The notes under the pieces are model-generated. The model saw only the letters and a program-made list of their open reading frames with translations, was not told the DNA's origin and made no database searches. This document shows, piece after piece, positions 23,401-36,200 of a DNA stretch of 64,000 nucleotides. The position numbers and the translations under genes were made by a program. This DNA is from Mytilus edulis (Eukaryota > Mollusca > Bivalvia > Mytilida > Mytilidae), in the NCBI RefSeq assembly GCF_963676685.1, contig NC_092349.1, forward strand, positions 58,821,431-58,885,430, in the 5' to 3' direction. Each line of letters opens with the position of its first letter. Position 1 is the first letter of the stretch.

Positions 23401-26400
23401 CTTTAATTTGATACAATTGTTTAGTGTGTGCAAATCAGGGCAATGAAACGGAAACACTCATTATATTTAAAAGTGTTAGGGAAGCAGTGCACTTAACATC
23501 CCTCCATATGTTTAAGAATAGAAAGGACACTTTATAAGCTAATCTACTAGGTAAACTAATGGAAAGAATAGTAACGTCAAGGTTAGAAGGTTATGTAGAG
23601 TCAAAATTTATATTAGATAAAGAACAAGAAGGTTTTCGACATTTACGCTCCACCGACAATGCTTTATTATCATTTGTTCAAAACATCTTTAATGGATTTA
23701 ATAAAGATGAAAGTACTATCGCATTAATGATTGACCTAGAAAAAGCCTATGATAGTGTTTGGAGAGAAGGACTTTTAACAAAACTACATGGATATGGAAT
23801 TAAAGGTAAAATCTGGAAATGGATAGAGAATTTTTTTACAAAACAGAGAAGCAAGATGTAATATAAACAAGCATCAGGGACAATGGTTTAAAACTCAAAT
23901 TGGGCTTCCACAAGGATCAGTAATATCCCCCTTACTTTTCAACATCTTTATTATTGATATTTTTGCTAAAATTTCCTCTAACAAATGTAAATTTGCTGAT
24001 GATGGGACAATCTGGAAAACAGGCAAAGACAAAGATGAATTAGTGAAGGAGTTACAAAAAGATATCAACTCTATCCATGAATGGTCAACAAAATGGAGAA
24101 TAAACCTTAGTATAGAAAAAACAGAATTTTGTGTATTTTCCAGAAATGGTATGACAAAGGAGAACATCAAGATAATGTTACAAGGAAAGGAATTAAAATA
24201 TAATCCTAACCCCAAAATTTTAGGCCTTACTTTAGATGAAAAATGTAATTTCAATAAACACATAGACACTGTTGAGCAAAAAGCACAAAAATCCTTAGGG
24301 ATAATCAGAAACATCAAGGGAATAGCAAAGGTATCTACAAAAATTTTAATACAGATATATCAAAGTATAGTGCTGTCTACAATGTTATATGCTAGCAGTG
24401 TATGGCAAATCAACAACAACACGCATATAGATAAATTAAATGCTATTCAAAGAAAAGGACTAGCCTTATGTCTCAACCAACCAGCAACAGCTAGTATAGA
24501 AGCCTTGGAAGTAGTAGCAGGAATACTACCACTGGACCTCAAAAGAGAAGAAGCTGGTATAAGACAAATTGCAAAAATAAAATCATATAAAATCACTATC
24601 CCTATTAAACAAATTTTTGAAGATTGGAAAAATATAAATGAACCTGAAAAGATAATCTCACCAATTGGAAAAATGGTATTACAGTCTGAAGACATGAAGA
24701 GGTCAACAGATATTGATTCTGATTATATAGAGTCTCAATTTGAATTCCGAGGGTTAGCAGCCTCAAAATCACCACCAGAGTATTGGAAAAATCTCGGAAG
24801 TTCAAAGACTAGATCAGAGGAACAAGCATTTCAGGGAAAGACTATCATTTTGGAAAAAATACAGCAACTTAAAAAGAATACAACATTAGCTTTCACTGAT
24901 GGCTCCTGCAAAGGAAACCCAGGTCCATGTGGGGCTGGGGCAGCTATTTTAATATCAAACAGCACAGAACATGTGGAGTTAACACAGCCAGTTTCCAATA
25001 GAGGATCTATTTTATTAGGGGAATTAGTAGCTATCAAGCTGGTAATAGATTTTCTTCTAATTCCAAACAACAGAAAAAACACTGAATCCATCAAAATTTT
25101 CTCAGACAGCCAATCAGCAATTGGAATTTTAACTTTAAATTGGAAATCAGATAATTACGGCAAAACTATTCATGATATTAAAATCGGTATATTGGCACTA
25201 AAATCTGAAGGAATCATTGTTTCCATTGAATGGACCCCTGGACACGCTGACATACATGGTAATGAACTAGCAGACCAACTAGCTAAAAAAGCAGCACAGG
25301 AGGCAGAAAAAATACAAAGTATTCCATTATTTACTAAACAAGATATACAAAAAGGAGCTAAAGACAGTGTTATGTTAAAATGGCAAAACAGATGGGACAC
25401 CAGTGAAAAAGGAAGGAGATATTATGCATTTCAACAAAATGTTAAGAATACAATTCCAAAAGACAAGCCGTCAACTGAAATATATAGAATAACTACTAGT
25501 TTAAGAACAGGATATTGCAATTTAAATTCATATAAATCAATGATATGCCCAGCACTCATCGACAAATGCAGCTGTGGACAAATAGAAACAGTTGACCATT
25601 ATCTTCTGGATTGTGAAAATTATGAGGAGGCTAGAGAAAAACTCCGCTCTGCACTCTATTTCATAACATCAAAACTAACACTTGAATCAGAAGTACTATT
25701 AGCAACAACAGAAAATGATAATTACAAACATCACATAGAAGATATTCAAGATTTGTTAGGGGTTTTTATTAAAGATACTGGAAGGTTCACAAAATAGATA
25801 GTTAAGGTTTTATAAGGGTTAACATGGTTAATTATTTATCTTTTTTTTTTTTTTTTTTTTTTTTTTTGAATTAATTATTTAATTATTTATTTAGTTTCTC
25901 TGCAGTGCCACATCATAAATACAAATGTACTAATGAGTTTAATACAATAGAGACATATAATTACCAGAGTGTTCGAAATTACAGATAGAGATTATAGTGT
26001 CAAGTTGACACTTCTAAAGACTAAAGACTAAAGAATACTATTTAGAAATTAAATTATCACCAAATATAAAAAAGAAGATGTGGTATGATTGCCAATGAGA
26101 GAACCGTCCACAAGAGACCAAAATGACACAGAAATTAACAATTATAGGTCACCGTACATCCTTCCATAATGAGCAAAGCCCATACTGCATAGTCTGCTAT
26201 AAAAGGCCCCGAAATGACAATGTACATATAAGTTTACAGAAAGATAATGTGAATGTGTCAATCAATTTAAGCAAGACCCAGAATCAAAAGCTTAATTGGA
26301 TTAAATGTAATTAAAAATGTGAGAGCATAAATAAATATTTTTAATGCACACTATTTTTATTTTTTTTATCTGACCCCTGGCGATAACTTTTTGCAGTTTT

Positions 26401-26892
26401 CATTTCTTTTCTTTACTTTTTTTTTTGGTTAAATATTATACAGGAGCATACAATTTTCATCAACTTCGAATCCATATATCTGATATCTAAAAAAATGAAA
26501 AATTAAACATACATGCACCAATAATATTATAACAGGCAATAACATGAATAACCTTCAGGATCAGCTGTTCTAGTGCTGATCAGGTACCAACTGTCTCATT
26601 GACAGTTTACAAAAGAAGAGACCTCCAAATGCTGCAAACTCTACTTAAAATTAAGAAAGACAAGTTTCGTTGTGTTGCGATCAAGGATAGTAGGCTTGAA
26701 TTGATGATGAGGCAATTTTGCATCATCAACCGACAACTGATCACAACTGTCAAGGATATGCATTTTTAAACATGCTTTAATCCCGCCTATTGTTTGGCGT
26801 CCGTTCAATTTGACTTATACCTGTGAAGATTTGCAGAATGACCTGCTAACAATAAATGTGACAGTACTCGGTTTTGCTAGTCTTGAAAACAT
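17460..26892 (-). CDS. MDH2: Malate dehydrogenase, mitochondrial (complete, 8 coding exons)
   Basis: NAD-dependent malate/oxaloacetate interconversion in the mitochondrial matrix (TCA cycle, malate-aspartate shuttle). Coding exons in transcript order: 26821-26892, 22966-23224, 21365-21474, 20783-20908, 19523-19627, 19146-19217, 18369-18521, 17460-17588. All have GT/AG borders with matching phase and sum to 1026 nt, 341 residues, close to the 338 of human MDH2. Exon 1 encodes a 24-residue Arg/Ser-rich amphipathic start ([11 protein letters not shown]...) typical of a matrix-targeting peptide. Visible motifs: GxxGxxG loop at residues 35-41, substrate-loop arginines R108 and R114, IITNPV at about 143-148, LDIVR with D177 and R180, and the catalytic histidine H204 in GGHSG. 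TAA stop at 17460-17462. The gene is divergent from STYXL1. Intron 1 (about 3.6 kb) contains an antisense LINE; introns 4 and 7 carry copies of a dispersed repeat. Confidence 0.97.
18015..18350 (+). repeat. Dispersed repeat R2, diverged copy (MDH2 intron 7)
   Basis: Shares CCCAAGTCAGGAG, the TTTCAGGGGC block and GGAGAGTTTTCTCGTTGGCA with the near-full copy; the distal end is decayed and abuts exon 7 of MDH2 at 18369. Confidence 0.65.
20340..20720 (+). repeat. Dispersed repeat R2, near-full copy (MDH2 intron 4)
   Basis: About 380 bp from a GTCCCAGGTTAGGG block to CATACCACATCTTC followed by T-rich sequence. The same order of blocks occurs inverted at 54487-54850, and partial copies occur at 1-208, 11640-11770, 18015-18350, 22010-22250, 26068-26235 (minus) and 38998-39095. 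No coding capacity and no clear terminal inverted repeat were found, so the class is unresolved (SINE-like or MITE-like). Confidence 0.8.
22010..22250 (+). repeat. Dispersed repeat R2, degraded copy (MDH2 intron 2)
   Basis: TCCTAAGTCAGGACAC, CCCTTTATAGCTTGC and CAAGGCACCTTGTTGAAGGCC identify it; the rest is diverged. Confidence 0.5.
23528..25797 (+). mobile_element. Non-LTR retrotransposon (I-superfamily type: RT, RNase H, CCHC), 5'-truncated, nearly open
   Basis: RT palm: [13 protein letters not shown] (motif A), [15 protein letters not shown] (motif B), [10 protein letters not shown] (motif C). An RNase H domain follows: [24 protein letters not shown] and [11 protein letters not shown] supply the acidic catalytic residues. 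A C-terminal Cys/His cluster, CSCGQ...HYLLDC, resembles a zinc knuckle. One extra A near 23855 shifts the frame; otherwise it is open to the TAG at about 25795-25797. The 5' end is missing (no endonuclease). A 26-base T run follows at about 25842-25867. It lies antisense in MDH2 intron 1. The low number of lesions suggests a younger insertion than the LINE at 5880. Confidence 0.9.
24043..25797 (+). CDS. LINE RT C-terminus / RNase H open frame (584 codons)
   Basis: Longest open frame of the window; carries the RT thumb region, RNase H (roughly residues 285-425) and the terminal Cys/His motif of the truncated LINE. The true frame continues upstream across motif C to the frameshift near 23855, so the listed start is only the first ATG. 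It is not a host gene. Confidence 0.8.
   Translation: MKELQKDINSIHEWSTKWRINLSIEKTEFCVFSRNGMTKENIKIMLQGKELKYNPNPKILGLTLDEKCNFNKHIDTVEQKAQKSLGIIRNIKGIAKVSTKILIQIYQSIVLSTMLYASSVWQINNNTHIDKLNAIQRKGLALCLNQPATASIEALEVVAGILPLDLKREEAGIRQIAKIKSYKITIPIKQIFEDWKNINEPEKIISPIGKMVLQSEDMKRSTDIDSDYIESQFEFRGLAASKSPPEYWKNLGSSKTRSEEQAFQGKTIILEKIQQLKKNTTLAFTDGSCKGNPGPCGAGAAILISNSTEHVELTQPVSNRGSILLGELVAIKLVIDFLLIPNNRKNTESIKIFSDSQSAIGILTLNWKSDNYGKTIHDIKIGILALKSEGIIVSIEWTPGHADIHGNELADQLAKKAAQEAEKIQSIPLFTKQDIQKGAKDSVMLKWQNRWDTSEKGRRYYAFQQNVKNTIPKDKPSTEIYRITTSLRTGYCNLNSYKSMICPALIDKCSCGQIETVDHYLLDCENYEEAREKLRSALYFITSKLTLESEVLLATTENDNYKHHIEDIQDLLGVFIKDTGRFTK
26068..26235 (-). repeat. Dispersed repeat R2, inverted partial copy (MDH2 intron 1)
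   Basis: Reverse complement of the R2 right half (AAGAAGATGTGGTATGATTG, then the CAAGAGACC block), located between the LINE and exon 1 of MDH2. Confidence 0.65.
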
Positions 26893-27230
26893 TTTTATAA
26901 AAATTTTAACCGGTGTCCTTGCTGAATGACAGGAAGTGGAAATATAAAGTTGTGACATGCGTACGAAAATTTTAAAATTAATCCGCACTTGACGACCAAA
27001 CTGATGTCCAAAAAATAATTTTGATGAATTAATGACATGTGTTTTCATAAATTGGAAGTCAAAGTATAGATGAAAAATATAAATTGTTTTTTATTTGGTA
27101 TTTTATGCAATTGGTGAATTAAACTGAGATTGTTATGTAGGATTATATTTTAGGCGCAAGAACATTTGTATATTTTCGATGTGATACATCTGTACATGTG
27201 AATAAAGTAAAAATACACTAAACGGGCAAA
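26893..27230. promoter_or_regulatory. Bidirectional promoter between MDH2 and STYXL1
   Basis: Only 338 bp separate the two start codons of the divergent genes MDH2 (left) and STYXL1 (right). An ETS/GABP-type core, ACAGGAAGTGG, lies at 26929-26939, close to the MDH2 start. Such sites are common in bidirectional and nuclear-encoded mitochondrial gene promoters. I see no TATA box at a convincing position. Both starts have A at -3. Transcription start sites cannot be read from sequence alone. Confidence 0.7.
26929..26939 (+). promoter_or_regulatory. ETS/GABP-like site in the shared promoter
   Basis: ACAGGAAGTGG contains the GGAAGTG core of ETS-family sites, 37 bp upstream of the MDH2 start codon. 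The role is inferred from position and motif only. Confidence 0.4.
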
Positions 27231-30200
27231 ATGGAAGATGGAAGGGAAGAATACACTGATTGGCAAGAGTTCGCAAATCAATGTACCGAAAATCTAGAGT
27301 TGTTGGAGCCTACTGATTTATATAATTTATTGCAGCAATCAACTGTATATTCAAATTTAAGCGACCCAAATTTTCTCCTACTTATAGGTAAGGTTGTGTT
27401 AAAAAAAATCAGGTCTCTACCCTACAGTTACCTTCAACCTTATTTCTATTCACACTGGGTTAGTGCGCCAGTATTCACACTTGCTAATATGAGGTCTTTG
27501 TGACCTGTGATAGGAGACGGGGTCTATATAATGTTCATGTCATTACTTTGCGATGTTATTATTAGGAAGCAAGTTAACTCGTACCACCGAAAACTCGTAC
27601 CACCGAAAACTCGTACCAACGTAAACTCGTACCACTGGGAAGTCGTACCATTAAAAATATATTAAAAACTATGAATGTTTTATGGGTTTTTTTTGTAAAC
27701 TTAAGGTGGTACCTAACACTACAGGGAGATAACTCTGTAAAGTCGGCTTAACGTTTTAATTACGTTGTGTTGTAAAAAAAATATTAAGCTTCTCAATGAT
27801 CAAAATTGGTGTTTGTCAAATTGCTATATAACCAGTGTAATTTTTCTGACAAAAGGGTTGGCTCAAATTTTTTCAAATTTTTATACTTTTGAAGTGTCAA
27901 AGTAAATACTTTGACTAAATTTTATGAAAATTAGACGAGCCAAATTAATTTCAGTGAAAGTGTTGGGTACCACCTTAATAAAAAATAAAGTTGAATTACT
28001 TGGATTTTAAGGATCGAAGGCTTAGACAAAAATATGAATGTTTTTAAGCTTTATTTTTTAAACTGATCTTTCAAACTATTTTTTATCCAGAAGAAAGTAA
28101 AAAAAACATTGCTTTAACTGTACCTTAAGTTGAATATCTATATCCAAATGAAATTAATTAAAGCTGTAATCCATGATCACAAATCGAATGCTATGTTTAC
28201 AATTGTTGAAAGCCATATTGTGCGGGAAAATTCGGGAAACCCCTTAACAGGAAACAGTTGCATTTCATTGTTATTTATAGATAGTGAGAATATTCATTTT
28301 GGAAATCATTTGATTAACCGTGTTAACTGCTAAGATTTATTCATGAAAAATAAATATTTTCTTGGGGTGAAACTTATAATACTTTAATAATATTACAAAT
28401 ATAAGTAAACCAGGCTGAAGTATTTTCTATCCAGGACCAATAGACAAGGAACATTAGCTACAAATTGGTCATTGTACTTTCAAATTATATATATTTTACA
28501 GACTAAGAGGTATTGAGTGAAAGTAAAGTATATATATTCATCATTTAACACCATTTAAATGTATTTAAATAAGTTGGTACGAGTTTGCATTGGTACAAGT
28601 TTTTTTTCGAGTGGTACGAGTTGACGTTGGTACGAGTTTACAATGGTACGGGATGACTATAATTCTTATTATTACAGTTAAATGTTTAGCTAGGAAACGA
28701 TATATATTGTAACGAAAACCGAGCGGTCAGGCTTTGATGATAAACTATAAATGTGTAATCCTTAGTGTTTTGCTATAAGAATATGTTTTATAACATGGAT
28801 AAGTATATATGAACTGAAGTTATAACTGGCGACCCTTCTTTGGTAGCGTGGTACTCTGGTATCGTGGTACTTTGCGGTATTCCGTTAGATCTAAGGTTGG
28901 TTCTGTATAGGTTTTGTGGTACTTAGTGGTATTCTGGTAGATCTTAGTTTGGTTCTGTTAAGGTTTTTGTAAGAATAACAGACTCGTTAAATAAAAATCG
29001 ACTTGTATTAACTTTAAGATGGTTAAATATCTACAATTCATACAAATAGTATATAACTTAACTGTATTCTAGTCCAACAAATAAATACCTTACTTTATTA
29101 GAATATCGTAAAGAAAATGGATAGCGGAAATATAATTACCTCGAAAGTTTACGAACTATAGTTTGGTAATCGGCAAATGGTAAATCAAATTCAATGTCAA
29201 AAGATAACGTTTCTCTCGAGAAGTTATTCTCTAAATGCAACTTGTTAAGGAATTAACAAGACCACATTATACGGAAGTAGTCTGGTTACTACTTAGTCTG
29301 GTAAATGGTTTCGGTACATGTATATATTTAAATCGCTTGGAATTAGCATGTGTTACTTGCCCAGGGTAAAGTTGTACTGAAGTCTTATTCGTTTTCTCCA
29401 CCGTGTTTATACTTAGGTAAACCAATCTACCATTTCGGCTTACCATTTACCGAAATTACCAAATCCAAAGCCGACGTCATAACAAAAATAGGTTATGACG
29501 TCATTGTGTTGTACGTCATATGAAGTAAACAATTCACAGCTGTTCCGATTGTAAAAACATAGACAAGAATAATAAAAAGTTAACAAACATAGTTATGCAA
29601 GAAATATATTATAAGAACAGTCAATTAACCGTAAGGTTTTAACAACATCATCACACAATTTTAGGGAAAAACAAGTTCCATTCCAAGGGACCCCCCCCCC
29701 ATTTCGTTTCAATATGATAAATGAGCAGATATCCCGTAACAAGCAGTTTATTACTATTTCTTGTATGAAAATGCCAACTTCATTACTAGTCGAAATCCAT
29801 ACCGAGGACTTGTTGAGTATTAACTATTCAATAAAAAATGAGTTTTATTTTTTAACAGATGCTAGAGACAAGAATGAATATAATGAGAGTCATGTTGTTA
29901 CAGCTAAAAAAGCACAAAAGGTATGTCATAAACAATAAAACATTGATTTAAGATCCATCTTAATTAAGACAGCTATAAAAGTACATTTAATGTTCTTATG
30001 CACATTGATCCATGTCTTGATGGCTATAAGAAAGAACAAAAGTAAAATCATTAATTATTATTGATGCTCAGAGACTGCTATTAAACATGGCTCAAGAAAA
30101 CACAATTTAGCACAAAAACAATATTAAAAAAGATATGTACATGTAAATCTTCAACTACATGTAGTTATAATGTACACCAGATGTATATTAAGGACTGTAT

Positions 30201-33200
30201 ATATCATATGCATGTAAGGTGAACCATCAACAGTATATTTAACAGTAAGGTGAACCATCAACAGTATATGTATACTAGTAACTAAGGGAGATAATAATTA
30301 GACACTTTATTTGAAATTCAGCAATGAGCAGGTTTATGTTCCTTACATCGTAACTACAATCCCCTTCCCTTTCATGAATGTGACCTACAGAATAAGACTA
30401 TTTGCCTGATTTGTAATTACATAAGCAACATGACAGGTGCCACATGTGGAGCAGGATCTGCTTACCCTTCAGGTTCCTGAGATTACCCCTAGTTTTTGGT
30501 GGGGTTCCTGTTGTTTATTCTTTAGGTTTTTATGTTGTGTCATGTGTAATATTGTTTGTCTTTTTCATTTTTTAATAAGCCATGGCGTTGTCAGTTTATT
30601 TTCGATTTATGAGTTTGACTGTCCCTCTGGTATCTTTCGTCCCTCTTTTAAATGCTTGGGAAACAACAATGCCATTCAATGCAAAAAGATTAAAAGCAAA
30701 AAATTGATCAGTTATAATTTTGTCATGATTTATTAACTACTTACATATACAAAATAAGGAGATGTAATAATACAGTTGCCAATGAGATAACTATTCTAGC
30801 AGATTATCAAATGATGTAGATGTTGTTTCGGATTGTATCAAAAAGATATCAATTAAGATTTACAAGCTGTGACAAGCATTATATCTTTAGAAAATAGGCA
30901 TTAAATGTTGTGTTTTTTTATTTCTAATGTTATAAAAATTCCTAAACTAGATTTGTTTTTATTTTTAATTTTTCTTTTGCCAAATTCTTTATAAGTTTGT
31001 CACTGAATGTCAAATAAAATTAGTTAAACTTTTTCAATAAATTCCAAGATTTCAATTTTTCAAAAATTATCTCTGCAGGATAAAACAGGTCATTTTATGG
31101 TGCCATACGATGGGGAATTAGAATGTAAACAGAATGTTGTTGTATATGATAGTAAATCATCAACACTTAGAGAAGAAGATTTCCGTAAGTACTCAGTGTG
31201 TTGTGAATGGAAGTCTGAAGTTTTTGCTATTTCTAATACATGGCATTTTTAAGACTTGCAGGACATTAAAAAACCATTTGATGTAGGAAATCAAATTGAT
31301 TGAACTAGTGGCAATTGTCCTCCTTAAGGTTGTTATTGTGTGCTAATAATTTGGATTATTGATTACATATTTTTTTTTTTAACATTTTGCATTTTGTACC
31401 TTTGAATAGAATAAGACTAGGGTATACATCTATGAGACAGCAACCCAGTCACACACATAACTGAAAAAGACATTTTCATTGTAAGTTAGTGTTCTCAACT
31501 TACAGTCTTCAACCGTAAACAGTTGTCTTAACATATTATAAAGTCACAAGTCTCAAAAACATACGAATAAGCTAAACACAAATCTATCAAAGATCAATAC
31601 TTTATTCTTTAAATAAAAAATAACTTTACAATATAGCATAAGGCATTCATTTACAAGGTTCTTGACCTTGTCAGAACAATACAAGAATAAGTGTTAAGCA
31701 TCAATATTTTTTTTTTTAATTTCAATTCTTTTCCTTTTTTAAGTTTTTTTAATCTGAATTAGTGGACTTTTAAAAGCCACGGGTACATGTTATGTTGTAC
31801 AATTTAAAAGTACAACTGTAGAACTTCAACTATTTCTAAATGACAGAATAACAGACAACAAAATCACAGTTCTGAAAAAATCATTCATAAACAATGTTAT
31901 ACTTTATCAAAAAAGATTACCGTGACAGACTGACTAAAAAAAATATAAACCTAAAGTACACAACCTGCTGGTATGCTGTCCTACGCTCTAAAATCATTGA
32001 CTGCCTTATAAGCACAATCTCTAATACTAAAAATGATATGCACAATGAGCAAATTAATCTATGTTAAAAAATATTAGGATTATTTTCACATGAGGATAGC
32101 ATATACCTTGTCTGACATACATGAACATTTTTTATTTTGTATTATAGCTCCTGCTTTACTTTGTGGTATGAGAATGTGGGATAATGGTAGCAGAAATAAA
32201 GTTAAAATCTTAAAAGGTAATTACACTTATTGAAGTGAAATATTCAAATAATCTCCCTTTACTAGGGTTCCATCATCTTTATTGTGGAATGGTACTTTTG
32301 TAATTTGTAGAATGTACTTTTTTTAAGTCTATAAATACCAGTTGTACATTTTTTTTCTTAGTCTGGAATTATGTACTAGCTACCATTCAGAATTATACAA
32401 GTAGAAAGGTAAAAATATGAGAAAAACTGCTTCATCTTTTTACACATTCACAACTTTTTGTGGCTTAATTTATTTATAAATTGTTTTGTTTTTTGTATTT
32501 TACAATTGCAAGTTCAGTCATTCCGTAGTTCAACTGACATTGGGGGAAGTCCAGTAAAATTTGATTTGGTCCAGTTAAGTGATATGTATTACTGTACTAA
32601 ATGTTCAGTACAATTTTTTATTTTGACCAAATCATATATATAAATGTCTGGTTTGGTAAAGTTATGAAGCATGGTTTACTGGACTAAATGTCCAGTTGAT
32701 TTCTGAAAGCCATAAGAAACACAGCAAGTTACCATGCAACTAATCAAACAAAGAAATAGTTTGTACTATATAGAATGTTTATTAAAATGTTGATAATTAC
32801 AGTAATTTCATTAAAATGTTAACCTGTTTTCATTTAAAACAAAAACCAATATTATGGAAAAGATGACAGGATTTGACTGTTTATTTAAAAAATTTAAACC
32901 CAGTGGCAGTTTATTTCTCAATTCTATGAAAACTTTTCAATTAAAGTTATATTTGCAAGCTCTTTGACTAAACATTCTTCTTTTTTAGGTGGATACGAAG
33001 AGTTTTCAAAACTATATCCATTTTTACGAACACAAAAGATAATGTTTATGCCTAAGGTAAGGAATTTTATTTAATGAAGCAGCATGAGAACAAACAGCAA
33101 AGTTAGAGCTGCTGAGTGTATTAGTTTTGATTATTTTTTTGCCCAGGAAATTTTTAATTTGCATGTATCTTATTATTCTATTTAATGATCAGTGCTTGTA

Positions 33201-36200
33201 GAATATTTTCCTGTTTTCCCTTCACTTATAATGAAGGTTATGACAAAATTTGACTTCATTGATCATACAAGTCTATAAAAGGTTTGAACTGAGATGAACA
33301 TTTAAATTCATTGTTACCTTTAAATTTGTATCCCACAATATGCCATTTTTAAAGACATCTTTTCAATTAATGTGTTTTTTTAACTATTTATTTTTCATTC
33401 TTTAAACACCTGCTGTCCTGCTCTGAATTCAGTTCTGAGGAATTTAAAAAATGAAATATATGGTTCTAAAGAATTATCGAGAATGAATACCATTCCTGTC
33501 GTTAAAAACTCATCAGTAGCAACATACTTTAGAATCTAAATGGTTTATTTGTTATATTAAGTTATTCATTTTTTTAATTTGAAATATAATGGTCATTTGG
33601 ATTAAGAAAAAATGTCAAAAACCAGTAACTTTTAAAATATGTTTAAAAAGAGTCGTTGGGATAGAGCACTCAACCAACAAACACACCTATTTTATGTCTT
33701 AAAAAATTGAATTTATACAATATATGTTTTAAAAACAGCTAAAAATGTAATTTTTTAACTTTGAAAATATTTGTTTTTTGTTATACAGGAAATGGATGAA
33801 ATAAAACCATACCCAATAGAAGTTATACCTGGTCTGCTGTACTTTGGTAACTGGAAACAAGGCAATGCTGAATATATCCAGAAAGATCTGAAAATCAAAG
33901 GCCATGTCAACTGTTGTGTAGAGGCTGAAACATTGTAAGAATTTATTTTTTATTTTGAAAGTAAATTTATTCATCTTGATAATAGAAATTCTTAATTTTA
34001 ACTTTTTGAGACATAAAAATCACAGATCTATATTAATCATAATGGATATGATGAACTTTCATCATTGAAAAAATGTTTTTTAATATAGAAAAAATGTACT
34101 TATATTATACTATATATACTATATTTAGTAGGGATGCCAACGAGTACTCAGGTACTCAAGTATCCTCGGTAGTACCTAGTATCAAATACCAAAATGATAC
34201 TCAACTAATCAGTCTCTTGTAAGAATGTTGGTGTTTTCTTAAGCTTAAACAACAACAAAATTTTGAGAGCCCCTCCTGGGAAATTAATCAAAATTAAAAA
34301 ACGATTTGAATGATTGCGTTTAACTATCATTTCAAATTATCCCAAACATAGGTAGCCTATGAGCAAGAGCACTTTTCTAAATCTTACACCTTTGCTTATC
34401 TGAGTCATTCCCCCACCTCTATACCAGCAGAGCATATATGTTTATCACCAGGATTGTTAGTTACCTAATTGCCTCGTCCCAGAAAAAAGATGTCAAAATG
34501 ATATTTTTAGATACGAACAAATTAAATGCACCCTGTGTCGACCCTCGGAAAATGATATGATGGCATCAGTAAGTTCTAATTATCACCCCTTTGTTAATTA
34601 TTAAATGTGTGTTTTACGGTTTCCAAATACTGTTGTTGAGTAATAATTTTTCTAAAGATATTAATTAATTACATGATTAGATTGTTACTATTTTACATAA
34701 TTAGTATGTAGTATGTAGTAAATGAGCTATAAATTATTGTATAAAATTCCTTAGACTATCATCTAGTCCTAGGTACTTATGTTCAGGGTTTTGCATTCAT
34801 AAGACAACGAATCAATGAACGATACGCAATACATGAAATAGGCATAAATTTGTGTTTTCATTTTGTAAATATTTAACAGAGCGAGTACTTGAGTATCGCT
34901 CTGTAAATCCAACTAGTATTTGAAACGTAAATCTTCACTGAGTTGACATCCCTAATATTTAGTCATAATTTTTAAAAACGTAAACGAAAATAATGCAGAG
35001 TACTATAGCTCACCAAGAGAGACAGTCAAAGAAACATATATCAACAGCTAGTATTAATATAGTATTTGTCAGTTATTTTTAGACTCATATAAAACATTGT
35101 TACTTTTTTATTTCCAGTTTTTCAGAGCCTGGTCCACATTTATTACACTGTCAAGTATCAGATGACAATGATGCTGATTTATATAGTAAATTCCAAACAG
35201 CCTGTCAGTTTATAGGTAAGGAGAAGTTATTTGGTATCCATATTTCATAAATTTCTTTGAAGATTGGGCATTTATATGATCCTCATATGTATCTTTATAT
35301 GTTGTACAGGAAGTTTGATGACATTTGTTTAAATTATCTCCCTTGTTAAAAGGAGATGTGAGATAAATATCAATGAGACAGCAATCCCAATATAAATACA
35401 AAATTAAAAAGCTGTTGAGATCAAAGTAGGATAATCTGGACATAGTTGTATTCAGAATTGAACTGAATTCAACAGATCTAATGAAAATTTAGACCCTGTC
35501 TTGCTGTTGAATAATTCACAAACAATTTTTGACTGGACCTAGTTTTCAGACCGTAAAAAGGAATTTTGATATCTAAGAAAGACATATTAGGACTAATAAT
35601 ACGTTTGTTTTGGGGCTGAAGAGAACTGATAAAAATATTAACAATCTTTATGAGTATGGAATGCAAGGTTTGGAAGTAACTGAAAGTTTCTGAATTTGTT
35701 TTTACAGCACTCAAGATTAGAATCCTAATTTTTTTTTTACAGATATCATTTGCCGCCTTAAATTGAGTATATTTTATTTTATAGATACTCATATAGAAAA
35801 GAATGAAGCTGTCCTTGTTTTTGACAACTTAGGAATTAGTCGATGTGTTACAGTTGTGGTAGCCTTTTTAATGCGACATTTCAAGAAATCATTAGAGGTA
35901 TGTTATTTTAAAAAAAAGAAAACAATAATGACTGTCCTGGCTACCGAAAAGTTTCTTAGTGTTGATAAACAGTGATACAACTGTTAATTCCAAAGAGATT
36001 TTTTTCTTTCAAATATACAAACTTATTAAATCCTTGATTATAACGAGTGGTATAATAAGAGTTATCCATTTAACCCTCTGTCCAATGCATCCAAGCATCT
36101 TAGAACACTAATAATTTTAGAAAATTTTCTGATTTTTTCCCCCCTAGAGTTATGGGTTTTGATTTTAAAAGTAGTATAGGTGAATATGATGCAATAACTT

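Noticed and set aside
23895..25400. Minus-strand open frames opposite the LINE
   Set aside because: Shadows of the RT-RNase H coding strand with no motifs of their own.
30437..30736. 99-codon hydrophobic frame in STYXL1 intron 2
   Set aside because: Lies in what looks like a dispersed-element fragment; Cys/Phe-rich translation without domain or splice support.
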